DNA of 64,000 nt from Pseudooceanicola onchidii (GTDB taxonomy: Bacteria > Pseudomonadota > Alphaproteobacteria > Rhodobacterales > Rhodobacteraceae). Below the pieces are notes generated by a model, which had not been told where the DNA came from, did no database searches, and worked only from the letters and a program-made list of their open reading frames with translations. Below are positions 8,765 to 17,857 of this stretch, piece by piece; the first letter of the stretch is position 1, and every line of letters begins with the position of its first letter. The translations under genes and the position numbers were made by a program. The DNA is taken from assembly GCF_004959925.1 (NCBI RefSeq), contig NZ_SPUW01000002.1, positions 124,001 to 188,000 on the forward strand, written 5' to 3'.

Positions 8765-9354
8765 GCATCGCGCATCTGCTGGAGGATTTCGGATCGCCCC
8801 AGGCGGTCGCGACGCCGGCCCTGTCAGACGTAGACCTGGAGGGGTTGAAGCTGGAAGCCTTTGAAAACGGTTACAAAGCCGGATGGGAAGACGCTTTGAA
8901 AACCCGGGACGGAGAACAGGCGCAGATCTCGGGCGATTTCGCGCGGAACCTGCAGGACCTGTCGTTCACCTATCACGAAGCGCAGGCCCAAGTGATGCAG
9001 GCCATGGGATCGCTGCTGCAGGACATCGTGGACAAGGTCCTTCCCGAGGTCGTGCGCGACACCATGGGCACACGCCTGGTTGAACAATTGACCGAAATGG
9101 CGCGGGATCACGGATCGCAAACCATTGAAATCGTGACATCTCCTGCGGATCAGGCCGCTGTCGAAGCGCTGTTGGATCAGGACTTTGGCTTCCCGGTCAC
9201 GGCGCAGGCTGACGATACACTGGGTGAAGGGCAGGTGTTCCTGCGGATGGCGCAGGAGGAACGGCAGATCGACATGGAGTCGATGATGTCCGGCATCCGC
9301 CAAGCCGTGGCGGGGCTGATGGAAGAAAGTGAAAGGACGTTGAAGCATGGATAA
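8761..9354 (+). CDS. fliH: Flagellar assembly protein FliH-like
   Basis: FliH regulates the export ATPase FliI and docks it at the C ring. This 197-residue protein has the expected plan: a variable acidic N-terminus, a helical region with GYKAGWEDALKTRDGEQAQ (about 37-55), and a C-terminal alpha/beta domain resembling the peripheral stalk of F/V ATPases. It starts inside the fliF stop (ATGA) and overlaps the fliN start by 8 nt. The assignment rests on operon position plus fold-like pattern, because FliH sequences are poorly conserved. Confidence 0.8.
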   Translation: MSIAHLLEDFGSPQAVATPALSDVDLEGLKLEAFENGYKAGWEDALKTRDGEQAQISGDFARNLQDLSFTYHEAQAQVMQAMGSLLQDIVDKVLPEVVRDTMGTRLVEQLTEMARDHGSQTIEIVTSPADQAAVEALLDQDFGFPVTAQADDTLGEGQVFLRMAQEERQIDMESMMSGIRQAVAGLMEESERTLKHG

Positions 9355-9622
9355 TCCCGCTGGTGAGAAAGGGCATCCGTTTGCCTCGGTTCCGATCGAG
9401 ATCACGATTTCGGTCGGCAAGGCACGGCCGCTGATCCGCGACCTCCTCGCGATGGAGAACAATGCGGTCCTGCCCCTGGACCGACGGGTCGAAGATCCGG
9501 TTGAGCTCTATGTCGGGGATCGGCTGATCGCGCGCGGCGAACTGGAAGAGCTGGACGGCGCCCAGGCCGGACAGCTTGGCGTGCGTCTGACTGAAGTTGC
9601 CAACCTTCAGGACGGACTCTGA
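9347..9622 (+). CDS. fliN: Flagellar motor switch protein FliN
   Basis: FliN forms the lower rim of the C ring and helps control rotation direction and export. At 91 residues it is a minimal FliN that is almost entirely the SpoA domain. VPIEITISVGKARPLIRDLL (about 17-36) is the first strand-helix block, and VELYVGDRLIARGELEEL, GVRLTEV the last strands. There is no long N-terminal extension as in many enterobacterial FliN. It overlaps fliH by 8 nt and ends 4 nt before the chosen fliP start. Confidence 0.92.
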   Translation: MDNPAGEKGHPFASVPIEITISVGKARPLIRDLLAMENNAVLPLDRRVEDPVELYVGDRLIARGELEELDGAQAGQLGVRLTEVANLQDGL

Positions 9623-9626
9623 CCCC

Positions 9627-10361
9627 ATGACCCGTTCCGTTTGGATCGCCGCAATGACGGCGGGCTTGGTCATGGCCGCGGAATCCGTTGGCGCGCAAGA
9701 GCTGACATTGGACCTCGGCGACGGAGACTCTCTGACCGCACGTTCCGTTCAGCTGATCGCGTTGATCACGGTGCTATCGATCGCGCCGGGCTTGGCGATC
9801 ATGGTGACGTGCTTTCCTTTTGTGGTGACGGTTCTGTCGATCCTTCGGCAGGCCGTTGGATTGCAGCAATCACCGCCGAACATGCTGATCATCTCGCTGG
9901 CGCTGTTCCTCACCTATTTCGTGATGGAGCCGGTATTCCTGACCGCCTGGGCCAATGGCATCGGGCCCCTGGTCGAAGGGCAACTGACGGTTGAAGCCGC
10001 CTTGCCACCGACGCTTGAGCCGTTTCGCGAATTCATGGCGGGCCGCGTCGACGCAGAAACCTTCGAAACACTTGCGGCGCTGCGGCCTGACGGCGCCACC
10101 ATGAACCGGGGCGAGGACGCGCCGCTTTCCGTCCTGATCCCCAGCTTCATGCTGTCCGAGGTCGCCCGCGCCTTCCAGATCGGGTTTCTCGTCTACCTGC
10201 CGTTCCTGATCATCGACCTCGTCGTTTCGGCTGTGCTGATGTCGATGGGCATGATGATGGTGCCGCCGGCGATCGTTTCGATGCCGTTCAAACTGGCCTT
10301 TTTCGTCGTGGCAGACGGCTGGTCTCTGATCGCGGGCAGCCTGGTTCGCAGCTACTTCTAG
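9627..10361 (+). CDS. fliP: Flagellar export gate protein FliP
   Basis: FliP forms the core of the export gate with FliQ and FliR. Starting at ATG 9627, four bases after the fliN stop, gives 244 residues; an upstream in-frame ATG at 9597 lies inside fliN and is less likely. A cleavable signal peptide (about 1-22) is typical of FliP. Family signatures are PGLAIMVTCFPFVVTVLSIL and SVLIPSFMLSEVARAFQIGF, followed by two closing hydrophobic helices. It is the last gene of the rightward operon; no strong terminator follows. Confidence 0.95.
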   Translation: MTRSVWIAAMTAGLVMAAESVGAQELTLDLGDGDSLTARSVQLIALITVLSIAPGLAIMVTCFPFVVTVLSILRQAVGLQQSPPNMLIISLALFLTYFVMEPVFLTAWANGIGPLVEGQLTVEAALPPTLEPFREFMAGRVDAETFETLAALRPDGATMNRGEDAPLSVLIPSFMLSEVARAFQIGFLVYLPFLIIDLVVSAVLMSMGMMMVPPAIVSMPFKLAFFVVADGWSLIAGSLVRSYF

Positions 10362-10703
10362 TGACCCTCTTCGTCACCTGCACACCGGCCAGTGGAGCGA
10401 TCCATTGGGCGGCACTTCTATTGGCTTTGGAAGGGTGTCCGTTGCCAACGTGATCCTGCGTACACGTGGTACGCTGGGTTAAGACAACATTATCCGGCGA
10501 CGTTTGCCGGTCTTGGGATGACAAGACGTTCTGACCTTCCACGAGATCACCTGTGTGGCCATACTGTGGCGTATCGGCCATGGATACCGACGCGAGCCTC
10601 TGCGTGGCCAATGCACCTGGGTGCATCACTTCCGAAATTATGGCGCGCAAGAAAGGGCCGCCTGTTTGGCGACCCGACAACAGCTTGAATACTGAACCTT
10701 GCC
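10362..10703. other. 342-bp intergenic region between fliP and flgI, no gene seen
   Basis: This is the only gap longer than 300 bp. It separates two converging flagellar operons. Short open frames occur on both strands, but their translations have odd composition (Trp, His, Arg rich) and no ribosome site. It contains an inverted repeat GCGTAC-ACGTG-GTACGC at 10458-10474. GC content looks lower than in neighbouring genes. No convincing terminator hairpin with a T-run was found for either operon. Confidence 0.5.
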
Positions 10704-11804
10704 TTATCGTACGACGAACTCGGCATGCAGGGCCCCGGCAGCCTTGATGCTTTTCAGGATGTCGATCATGTCGCGCGGAGAGACGCCGAGGGCATTCAGG
10801 CCCGCAATGACTTCGGACAGCGACGTGCCTCCGGGCACCTCGGCAAGTCCGGTCCCCGGCTCTTCCTCGATCTCGGCGCGGGAGCGTGGGACGACGACCG
10901 TCTCACCCTCACTGAAGGGATTGGGCTGTATCACGATCGGTGCTTCCTCGATCCGCAATGTCAGATTGCCTTGTGACACGGCGACGCGACTGATGCGCAC
11001 GTCTTCACCCATCACGATCGTGCCTGACCGCTGATCGACCACCACACGTGCGCGCCGCTCCGGCGCGACGGTGATGTTTTCGATCCGGCCAAGGGCATGG
11101 GCCGGAGAGGGCAGTTTGGTGGCGGCGATATCCAGCCGGACCGTCCCGGCATCCAGCATCCGCGCAACGCCCCGGCCGAAGGTGCGGTTGATTGCTTGCT
11201 CGATACGGCCGGCGGTGGTGAAGTCCGGGGTGCGCAGGGCCAGCCGCAGCGTGCGCAGCGCATTGAGATCAAAGTCAATCTCACGCTCGACCCGGGCACC
11301 GGAAGGGATCACCCCTGCCGTTGGGACGCCTTGGGTAACGGTTGCGGCCTCCCCCTCGGCGGTGGCGCCTCCGGCGATGATGGTGCCTTGGGCGACGGCG
11401 TAGATCTGGCCATCTGCCGCGTTCAGCGGCGTCATGATCAATGTGCCGCCCAAAAGACTTTTGGCATCCCCGATGGCCGACACCGTCACGTCGATCTGGC
11501 TACCGGCGCGCGAAAACGGCGGCAGTTCGGCGGTGACGAAGACAGCCGCGACATTCTTGGGTCGAAATTGTTCGCCCGTGACGTTCACCCCAAGCCGTTC
11601 AAGGATATTCGACATGATTTCTTCGGTGAAAGGTGCGTTGCGGATCCCGTCGCCGGAGCCGTTGAGGCCCACCACGAGCCCGTAGCCGACAAGATCGTTG
11701 CCGCGCACACCATCGAATTCCACCAGATCCTTGATCCGGATCTGGTCGGCGGCGACGGGCAGGGACAGGACAATCAGCAGCGCGCTGAGCAGGGACCGGA
11801 TCAT
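10704..11804 (-). CDS. flgI: Flagellar P-ring protein FlgI
   Basis: FlgI forms the periplasmic P ring, the bushing for the rod. The 366 residues start with a signal peptide (about 1-19, ending PVAAD). The diagnostic FlgI block follows (DLVEFDGVRGNDLVGYGLVV), then GLNGSGDGIRNAPFT. The C-terminus GALHAEFVV is conserved in FlgI. It is the last gene of the leftward operon motB-flgE-flgK-flgL-flgI and overlaps flgL by 4 nt. FlgH (L ring) and FlgA are not in the window. Confidence 0.96.
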   Translation of the reverse strand: MIRSLLSALLIVLSLPVAADQIRIKDLVEFDGVRGNDLVGYGLVVGLNGSGDGIRNAPFTEEIMSNILERLGVNVTGEQFRPKNVAAVFVTAELPPFSRAGSQIDVTVSAIGDAKSLLGGTLIMTPLNAADGQIYAVAQGTIIAGGATAEGEAATVTQGVPTAGVIPSGARVEREIDFDLNALRTLRLALRTPDFTTAGRIEQAINRTFGRGVARMLDAGTVRLDIAATKLPSPAHALGRIENITVAPERRARVVVDQRSGTIVMGEDVRISRVAVSQGNLTLRIEEAPIVIQPNPFSEGETVVVPRSRAEIEEEPGTGLAEVPGGTSLSEVIAGLNALGVSPRDMIDILKSIKAAGALHAEFVVR

Positions 11805-12808
11805 GCCAGGTAATCCGTGAGCGAGAGACGGGACAGGCGTGCGGTTATCGTGTAGAGGCCTTCAAGCTGGAACTGCACATCCTCCAACCGGGTGACGGTT
11901 TCATAGGGGTCGACGGCCAGAAGCTCGGTCCGGGCGGTCTGGAACGACGTGCGTTCTGCCGATATCCGGGTCGCGCTTTCCTCGATCCGGGACTGGGCAT
12001 AGCCCAGATCCGCGCGGATCTGGGTCACGCCCGATTGCTCGAAGCTCAGGCCCTTGCCGGCAGCGTCGATCATCTGCTGACGCAGGTCGGCGGGAAAGAC
12101 GAGAACATCGTCGGCGGCCAGCGCGGCCAGCGCGGTGTGTTTCAACAGCGCTCGGGTCGAGGCATCATCGGCGCGCAGATCCAGATCCACGGTTTCACCG
12201 CGGCCGAGCGCAAATGGTGCCAGGGAGGTCGTCGAACCTTGATAGGTGACTGTTTCAAAACCGCCGCCCGGTCCGAACCAAGTGTCGAGCCGCGTCTGGA
12301 TGTCGGCGAGATCGGTCGCGCCCGCGAGTTCGGTCCGCAAGGCGGTGAGCATGGTGTCGGCGTTGGTCACCGGCGCCACATCGGTGTCGATGCCCGAGAA
12401 CAGGAACCGGCCGCCGATATTGGTGTTGAGCTTGCTGAGCATGACGTCCAGATCGCCCGCAGCCCTGTCCGAGATCGCGGTAATGATCGGCGCCATGTTG
12501 GATTGTGACGCTGTGATCAGATCGAGCCCGAGGTCGGATGCAACCTTCTGAAATCCTTCAAGCGCGTTCTGCATCGTATCGGTGAACAACCGCGCCTCGT
12601 TCGTGGCGCTGTCGTAACCTTCAAGCAGCGACAGGTTGCGTTCGACGTCGGCGAGATAGGAATAGCTTCCCGACAGGTGACGCGCGACATCGGAGGTCCG
12701 GCCGCTTGACAGTTCTTCGATCAGGGTACCCATCTGGGCCTTCAGATCGCCGTTCTGGCGGCGCAGCAGGTAGGATTGGGCGAGGTCGCCAATAGTGTTG
12801 ATCGACAT
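11801..12808 (-). CDS. flgL: Flagellar hook-associated protein FlgL
   Basis: FlgL (HAP3) is the second junction protein between hook and filament. The 335-residue protein has flagellin-like helical termini: an N-terminal D0/D1 part (SINTIGDLAQSYLLRRQNGD, then ELSSGRTSD) and a C-terminal coil (AQSRIEESATRISAERTSFQ). Flagellin itself shares these ends. The position directly after flgK and the absence of a high-expression isolated context favour FlgL. It starts 3 nt after flgK ends. Confidence 0.88.
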   Translation of the reverse strand: MSINTIGDLAQSYLLRRQNGDLKAQMGTLIEELSSGRTSDVARHLSGSYSYLADVERNLSLLEGYDSATNEARLFTDTMQNALEGFQKVASDLGLDLITASQSNMAPIITAISDRAAGDLDVMLSKLNTNIGGRFLFSGIDTDVAPVTNADTMLTALRTELAGATDLADIQTRLDTWFGPGGGFETVTYQGSTTSLAPFALGRGETVDLDLRADDASTRALLKHTALAALAADDVLVFPADLRQQMIDAAGKGLSFEQSGVTQIRADLGYAQSRIEESATRISAERTSFQTARTELLAVDPYETVTRLEDVQFQLEGLYTITARLSRLSLTDYLA

Positions 12809-12811
12809 GGA

Positions 12812-14266
12812 TCAGAGTCCCATGAGTATGTTGAGAAGATCGTCCATCGTCTGGATGACGCGGGCGTTGGCGGCATAGGCCTGTTCGACAAGCATCAGGC
12901 GCTGCATCTCGTCGTCGGTGTCGACACCATCGGCGAGAAAGCGTTCCTGCAGTTCGCTGTGACGCGTCTTGTCGTAGGCCATCGATTGTTCAGAGAGCTG
13001 GCGTTCCGTTCCGGCAAGAGACAGCAACGACGAGGACAGGCCTGAGGCGGTGATGCCGGCGGTGCCGAAACTGCCCGACGGCGGAATGCGACGTTCCGAC
13101 AGGACGGCGTTAAGGTCGTTCAACAGGCTGGAGTCGCCGGGTGATCCGGTGGTTGCGGCGCCCAGACCATCGCGCAGCCGCCAGGTCGCGCCGCCCTGCG
13201 CCGGGTCGACAAGGGCGTTGACCGAGATGCGGGCCGAAATGCCAACCTCGTCAGCCGCATTGAATGCGCCGCCGCCGTCGGTGAAGAGGCCGGGGTCGGT
13301 GGGGCCACGGGTTGCGTCCAGGCCGGACTGCTGGAACCGTTCCACCATATCCCGCGCGACGGTGTCCAGGCGCGACTGAGCTTCGACAGCCAGGTCGTCG
13401 CGGACGGAAAATAGCGCGGCCAGGCGCCCGCCGCCCAGGGCGCTGACGCCGCCGCTGGTCGCCACGGGGTTGCCGTTCAGCTCAAGCCCCGACAGCTGGC
13501 CGGCGTCGACCGTCTGGTAGGGCGTGATGATATTGGTGCGTGTAAAGCTCAGGTCTGCGGCTGTGCCGTCGACCAGAAAGGCGCCGCCGGGCGTCATCAG
13601 GGCCACCGCCCCGCCTTCGCGCTGAACCTCCCGTACAGGGACGTATTGCGCGATCTCGTCGATGACCTTCTGGCGGTGATCCATCAGGCCTGCCGTGTCG
13701 CCGCCGGTGTAGCGCGCGCGGGAAATGGCATCGTTCAGGTCGTCCACCTGCTTGGTCATCTCGTTGAGTCGGGTCACTGCGGCGTCGATCTCGGCGTCGG
13801 CTTCCTCGCGCAGCTTCTGGATACCGCCCGACGCGTCGTTGAATGTCGTGGCCAGCCGCTGCGACGCGGTCAATACCGCGCTGAGCCGTTCGGGAAGGTC
13901 GGGTCGGCTGGCAGCCGTGATCAGGGAATTCTCGAGGCTCACGACCTGCGCGGAGAGCGAGAAACTGTCTTCGGGCGTGCCGAGGATATCCTCCATCCTC
14001 GTGCGGAAGGTCGCGATGGTGTCGGAGTAATTCAGGTCGCTGTCGGCTGCGCGCAGGTCGTGGGTCAGTGCAGGGTCCGAATGGCGGGTGATCGCGGCCA
14101 CCTGCACCCCACCCGACGCCCCGGCGATGCGCGAGGTCAGTTCCACGTCCCGCCGCCCGTAGCCTTCCGTCATCGCATTGGCGACGTTGGAGGAGATCAC
14201 GTTCGCGGACCGCGACGAGGCGGTGAGGCCGGAGAGGGCGTTCGAGAGGGCGGCAGAGATGCTCAT
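12812..14266 (-). CDS. flgK: Flagellar hook-associated protein FlgK
   Basis: FlgK (HAP1) is the first junction protein at the hook tip. The 484 residues begin with the rod/hook-type motif ALSNALSGLTASSRSANVIS followed by the SNVANAMTEGYGRR box. They end with the conserved helical tail LMLVEQAYAANARVIQTMDD plus a hydrophobic finish. The middle D2 domain is variable. A GAAAGG ribosome site precedes the ATG. The 48-bp gap to flgE contains a GC-rich dyad (GGCGCC-CTA-GGCGCC on the coding strand) that could be a weak attenuator or RNA-processing hairpin. Confidence 0.95.
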   Translation of the reverse strand: MSISAALSNALSGLTASSRSANVISSNVANAMTEGYGRRDVELTSRIAGASGGVQVAAITRHSDPALTHDLRAADSDLNYSDTIATFRTRMEDILGTPEDSFSLSAQVVSLENSLITAASRPDLPERLSAVLTASQRLATTFNDASGGIQKLREEADAEIDAAVTRLNEMTKQVDDLNDAISRARYTGGDTAGLMDHRQKVIDEIAQYVPVREVQREGGAVALMTPGGAFLVDGTAADLSFTRTNIITPYQTVDAGQLSGLELNGNPVATSGGVSALGGGRLAALFSVRDDLAVEAQSRLDTVARDMVERFQQSGLDATRGPTDPGLFTDGGGAFNAADEVGISARISVNALVDPAQGGATWRLRDGLGAATTGSPGDSSLLNDLNAVLSERRIPPSGSFGTAGITASGLSSSLLSLAGTERQLSEQSMAYDKTRHSELQERFLADGVDTDDEMQRLMLVEQAYAANARVIQTMDDLLNILMGL

Positions 14267-14314
14267 GACCTGACCTTTCTGAAGGAAGGGGGGAGGCGCC
14301 TAGGGCGCCTGCCC

Positions 14315-15616
14315 TTAGCGCTTGATGTTCGTGGTTTCCTGCAGAATCTCATCCACCGTCTGGAACACCTTGGCGTTGGTCGAATAGGCGCGCTGCGTGC
14401 GGATCATGTCGGTCAGTTCCGCGGCCACGTCCGTTGCGGATTCCTCGCGCGCAAAGCTCACGATGTCGCCGGTCGGGCCGTCACCGGCATCCCAGAGGAA
14501 GAAGGCGCCGCTTTCCGGGCTGGGGCGATAGGTCTGGTGATCCATCGCGATCATGCCGTTGACGTTCGGCATGTCGGCCAGCGGGATCTGGTAGATGGTG
14601 CGCTTCACCCCGGTGTCGAAGTAGGCGTGGACAAAACCGTTCGCGTCCACCTCGACCTCGGTCATGTTGCCGACGGCCGATCCGTCCTTGCTGATCGACA
14701 ACGGCGCAAAGACGTCGGACAGCTGGCTTAGACCGCCGGTGCCACCGATCAGGCCGAGGTCGATTTCCATTGGCCCGGACTGGACGTTGACGATGATCTT
14801 GCCGGTCGCCGGGTCATAGGCGCCGCCGGTGGTTTCCGCCACGCTGGCCAGAGTGCCGCCGGCGGTCCGGCTGTCGGTGAAGGTCAGGGTATGTTCGCCG
14901 ATCAGCGCGCCGCCCTGGGCGCTGTCGGTGATCGTCATGGTCCATTCGTTCGACGCCCCCGTGGCCGGAATGGTCGGCGTGAAGTTGATGGTGACCGATT
15001 CGGATTTGCCCAGGTTGTCGAAATATTCGACCGACAGCTGCTGCGCGGTGCCGGTGGAGCCGGCCTCGGTCTCGGTCGCAGGCAGGTTGACGCCAAGGGT
15101 GATCGAGGTCGTCGGTTCACCCTGGAAGAGGTTCGGGTTGATCTGGACCGGTGCCAGCCCGTCGGATGTGTCGCGCGGCAGAAGCGGGATGGTGCCGTCG
15201 CTGTCAGCCGGCCAGCCCAGCAGCACAAGGCCGGATTCGGTGCGCAGATAGCCGTCTTCATCGGCGCGGAACGACCCGGTCGTGGTCAGCATCATGTCGT
15301 CGAAGGACCCGGTATTTTCCACCTGGTAGGCCGGGGCGACCGGGATCAGGCCGCGTCCGCGTACCGCGAGGTCGGTGGCGTTCGACGTCGTGACCAGCGG
15401 GCCGCGTTCATCGATCATCCGCATGGTGGTCGCCCGAACGCCACCGGCGGTATAGCCCCCCGCGTTTTCGCCGATCACCATCGAATGAAAGTCGGCCTCG
15501 ACCCGCTTGTAGCCGTAGGTGGACGAATTCGAGATATTGTCCGCAATCGTGCCCAGCCGCGTCGCATTGGTCTGCAGACCCGCGACACCGGCGTTGAGGG
15601 AGGAGGAAATGGTCAT
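14315..15616 (-). CDS. flgE: Flagellar hook protein FlgE
   Basis: FlgE polymerises into the hook, the universal joint of the flagellum. With the start at 15616 it has 433 residues, beginning MTISSSLNAGVAGLQTNATR. The box ISNSSTYGYKRVEADF shared by rod/hook proteins follows, and it ends in LTDMIRTQRAYSTNAKVFQT. The upstream in-frame ATG at 15643 has no ribosome site, whereas GAAAGG lies 7 nt before 15616. It is second in the leftward operon after motB, separated by about 100 bp. Confidence 0.93.
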   Translation of the reverse strand: MTISSSLNAGVAGLQTNATRLGTIADNISNSSTYGYKRVEADFHSMVIGENAGGYTAGGVRATTMRMIDERGPLVTTSNATDLAVRGRGLIPVAPAYQVENTGSFDDMMLTTTGSFRADEDGYLRTESGLVLLGWPADSDGTIPLLPRDTSDGLAPVQINPNLFQGEPTTSITLGVNLPATETEAGSTGTAQQLSVEYFDNLGKSESVTINFTPTIPATGASNEWTMTITDSAQGGALIGEHTLTFTDSRTAGGTLASVAETTGGAYDPATGKIIVNVQSGPMEIDLGLIGGTGGLSQLSDVFAPLSISKDGSAVGNMTEVEVDANGFVHAYFDTGVKRTIYQIPLADMPNVNGMIAMDHQTYRPSPESGAFFLWDAGDGPTGDIVSFAREESATDVAAELTDMIRTQRAYSTNAKVFQTVDEILQETTNIKR

Positions 15617-15718
15617 GTATACGCCTTTCTGCTGCACCGACATTTCGTCGGCTGCAGTTCTAGGCGCAGGGCCTTAAGATGGGCCTAACGGCTAAAATTC
15701 TCTGCGTTTCGACCCATC

Positions 15719-16567
15719 TCAGATGTTTTCCCTCAGGATGATGACCTCGAGCCGGTTGTTCCGTGCGGCCATCGGATTGCGCACCACCGGTTCACGATCG
15801 GCATGTCCGGTCAGCCGGGCGATCCGCCCCCCCTCCATGCCCTGCGCCTGAAGCAGCTCGCGGAAGGTATTGGCCCGCGCGGCCGAAGTTTCCCAGATGG
15901 CCGCGTTGGTCAGGACCACGGGGCGGGCCGCCAGGTGACCCTCGATCGCCAGCGGGTTGGCGACGATGCCCGTCACCCGCGTCAGGATGGCGGCGAGGTC
16001 TTCCAGCAGGGTGGTGGCCTTGGCCCCGGAGCCGTCGAACAGCGGCTCGCCCGGCAGATCGAACAGTTCGATCACCAGACCTTCGTCGGTGACGCGCGTC
16101 ACGATGTGCTTCTTCAGCCCTTCAGCCACGTCGCTTTCGCCCGACCGGCCGGCCAGCAGGGCATCCACCGCCTCAAGCATCTGCGCTTCGGCGGCGGCCT
16201 TTTCTTCGGCGTCAGCGTCGCTTCCGCTGCTGCCCCGCGCCTTGTCCTGTTCGGTCGCCCGCATCGAGGTCGCGCCGACACCGTTGCGGGCCATCGTGTC
16301 TTCCGAGAAGACGCTGTCGCCGCCCAGGGCCCCGTCGCCGCCCCCGGAAATCCGGTTGACCGGAATCGTCGGACTGAAGAAATCCGCGATGCCCTTGCGT
16401 TGCTTTTCCGTTGTCGCGTTCAGCAGCCACATCAGCAGGAAAAAGGCCATCATCGCCGTCACGAAGTCGGCATAGGCAACCTTCCAGGCGCCGCCGTGGT
16501 GTCCATCACCACCGACGACCTTTTTCCGCTTGATGATGACTGGCGCCGCATTTGACTGCGCGCTCAT
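15719..16567 (-). CDS. motB: Flagellar motor stator protein MotB
   Basis: MotB anchors the stator to peptidoglycan and carries the proton-binding aspartate. Starting at 16567 (preceded by GAGGTGAG) gives 282 residues; the upstream ATG at 16591 has no such site. A basic cytoplasmic tail (KRKKVVGGDG) leads to the membrane helix, where Asp34 in VAYADFVTAMMAFF is the proton carrier. The C-terminal OmpA/MotB domain (about 165-280) includes GHADREPVVRNPMAARNNRL. Its partner motA is in a separate operon. It is first in the leftward hook operon. Confidence 0.94.
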   Translation of the reverse strand: MSAQSNAAPVIIKRKKVVGGDGHHGGAWKVAYADFVTAMMAFFLLMWLLNATTEKQRKGIADFFSPTIPVNRISGGGDGALGGDSVFSEDTMARNGVGATSMRATEQDKARGSSGSDADAEEKAAAEAQMLEAVDALLAGRSGESDVAEGLKKHIVTRVTDEGLVIELFDLPGEPLFDGSGAKATTLLEDLAAILTRVTGIVANPLAIEGHLAARPVVLTNAAIWETSAARANTFRELLQAQGMEGGRIARLTGHADREPVVRNPMAARNNRLEVIILRENI

Positions 16568-16668
16568 CCACTCACCTCGTCTTTCACCCAAAATCAGGGA
16601 TAGGTCGAAGGTGTTAGCGCGGTGTTAAACAAGGCATTTGAAAAGACTGCACTTTCTGAAACACCGAC

Positions 16669-17685
16669 TCAAAGGCGGTAAACCTTCGCGGCGGTGTCGT
16701 GGAACAGCTTGGCCTTCTCGTCGTCGCTGGCGCCTGCGGTGATCCGCTTGAAGGTGTTCCAGACCACCGGATAGGACACGGCCCCCTTGTCGACGGGGAA
16801 GTTGCTTTCGAACATGCAGCGATCCGCGCCGAACAGCTCGATCGTCGTCTCGACATAGGGCCGCCAGAGCCGCGCGCATTCCCCAGACGACGGCGGCAGC
16901 GGTTCGAGGTGCAGGTCGAAGCCGTTGACGTCCATCGCAAGCCCGCCCATCTTCACATGGGCATTCGGACAGGTCGCCAGATCGGTCATGTGCCGCTTCC
17001 ATTCGGCAAAGACCTCGTCGCCCTTGCCGCGATAGGGCCCGATGCCAAGCGGTCCGCCAAAGTGATCGAGGATCATCGTGGTTTCGGGAAAGGCCCGCGC
17101 AAGGTCGGTGAAATCCGGGATCTGCGGGTGATAGAGCCAGCCGTCATAGCTCAGCCCATTTTCGGCAAGCTTGGCGAACCCCGCACGGAAGGCATCGTCG
17201 TACATCATCCGCAGCGGCGAATTCGGCACCGCGCCGGAAAAGGCGTCGCCGCCGCTGGCGGTGTAATGCCGGATGCCGCGCAACCGCCCCTTGGCCGCCT
17301 GCCTGTGCGCATCCAGAACCGGCTGCACACCGTCGCCCAGCATCAGGTTGGCGTGGGCCACGATGCCGGCACAGGCCACGATGTCGGGGTTCTTCTCGGC
17401 CGCATCCTCGGCGACTCCCACGGCGAATTCGGTCTCTCCGACCGGCCGCATCTCCTCGGGGCCGTCGGCGCGGTAGCCATAGCGGCACTGCACGAAGATC
17501 GATTTCCGGATGTTGTGGCCACTGGTCAGATCAGCCAGCAGTTCGTCCGCATAGTAGGGGCCAAGCCGGTCCCAGAGGTGATGATGCGGGTCAATGATAG
17601 GGAGGTCGGGATCCAGGATCTCCTCGCTCAGTTTCGCCAGCCAGGCCTCGTCCGTGTGGATATGCGTCGTCTTTTCGTATGTCAT
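16669..17685 (-). CDS. Amidohydrolase family protein (TIM-barrel metal-dependent hydrolase)
   Basis: A 338-residue cytoplasmic TIM-barrel hydrolase of the amidohydrolase-2 type (related to 2-pyrone-4,6-dicarboxylate lactonase and gamma-lactonases). The metal-binding motif LPIIDPHHHLWDRLG is at about residues 28-42. Further pieces are MILDHFGGP and CMFESNFPVDKG, where the catalytic Asp is usually found; here the block reads FESNFP. The start at 17685 is set by GGAGG 5 nt upstream; an in-frame ATG at 17715 lies before the palindrome and lacks a site. The gene stands alone, and the substrate is unknown. Confidence 0.85.
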   Translation of the reverse strand: MTYEKTTHIHTDEAWLAKLSEEILDPDLPIIDPHHHLWDRLGPYYADELLADLTSGHNIRKSIFVQCRYGYRADGPEEMRPVGETEFAVGVAEDAAEKNPDIVACAGIVAHANLMLGDGVQPVLDAHRQAAKGRLRGIRHYTASGGDAFSGAVPNSPLRMMYDDAFRAGFAKLAENGLSYDGWLYHPQIPDFTDLARAFPETTMILDHFGGPLGIGPYRGKGDEVFAEWKRHMTDLATCPNAHVKMGGLAMDVNGFDLHLEPLPPSSGECARLWRPYVETTIELFGADRCMFESNFPVDKGAVSYPVVWNTFKRITAGASDDEKAKLFHDTAAKVYRL

Positions 17686-17690
17686 GATGT

Positions 17691-17706
17691 CCTCCCTGCA
17701 GGGAGG
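17691..17706. repeat. Perfect 16-bp palindrome over the amidohydrolase ribosome site
   Basis: CCTCCCTGCAGGGAGG is a perfect palindrome at 17691-17706. On the coding (minus) strand its last bases GGGAGG are the ribosome-binding site of the amidohydrolase, 5 nt before the ATG. It could act as a DNA operator or as an RNA hairpin hiding the site. Confidence 0.8.
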
Positions 17707-17803
17707 ATACCGCAACGCGCCTTTCGTGGAAGAGTATTCCTACAGGCGGAAATGAAAAGGCGGGTTTCGCGGTCCCGGCGGCGAGGCATCGGCACCCCAC
17801 ACG

Positions 17804-17834
17804 AAAAAGGCCCGGGGTGTGCAGACCCCGGGCC
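17804..17834 (-). terminator. Rho-independent terminator after the dgc operon
   Basis: A perfect 10-bp stem GGCCCGGGGT / ACCCCGGGCC with a 6-nt loop spans 17809-17834. On the minus strand it is followed by TTTTT (17804-17808). It lies 24 nt after the aminotransferase stop and ends the leftward dgcN-dgcA-aminotransferase transcript. Confidence 0.9.
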
Positions 17835-17857
17835 ATGTCGTCGCACGTTGCGCGTAC

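Noticed and set aside
10392-10688. 98-residue open frame in the fliP-flgI gap
   Set aside because: No ribosome site, odd composition and no recognisable domain.
11801-12808. Flagellin rather than FlgL
   Set aside because: The flgK-flgL-flgI order and overlapping genes fit FlgL; flagellin genes usually stand alone with strong ribosome sites.
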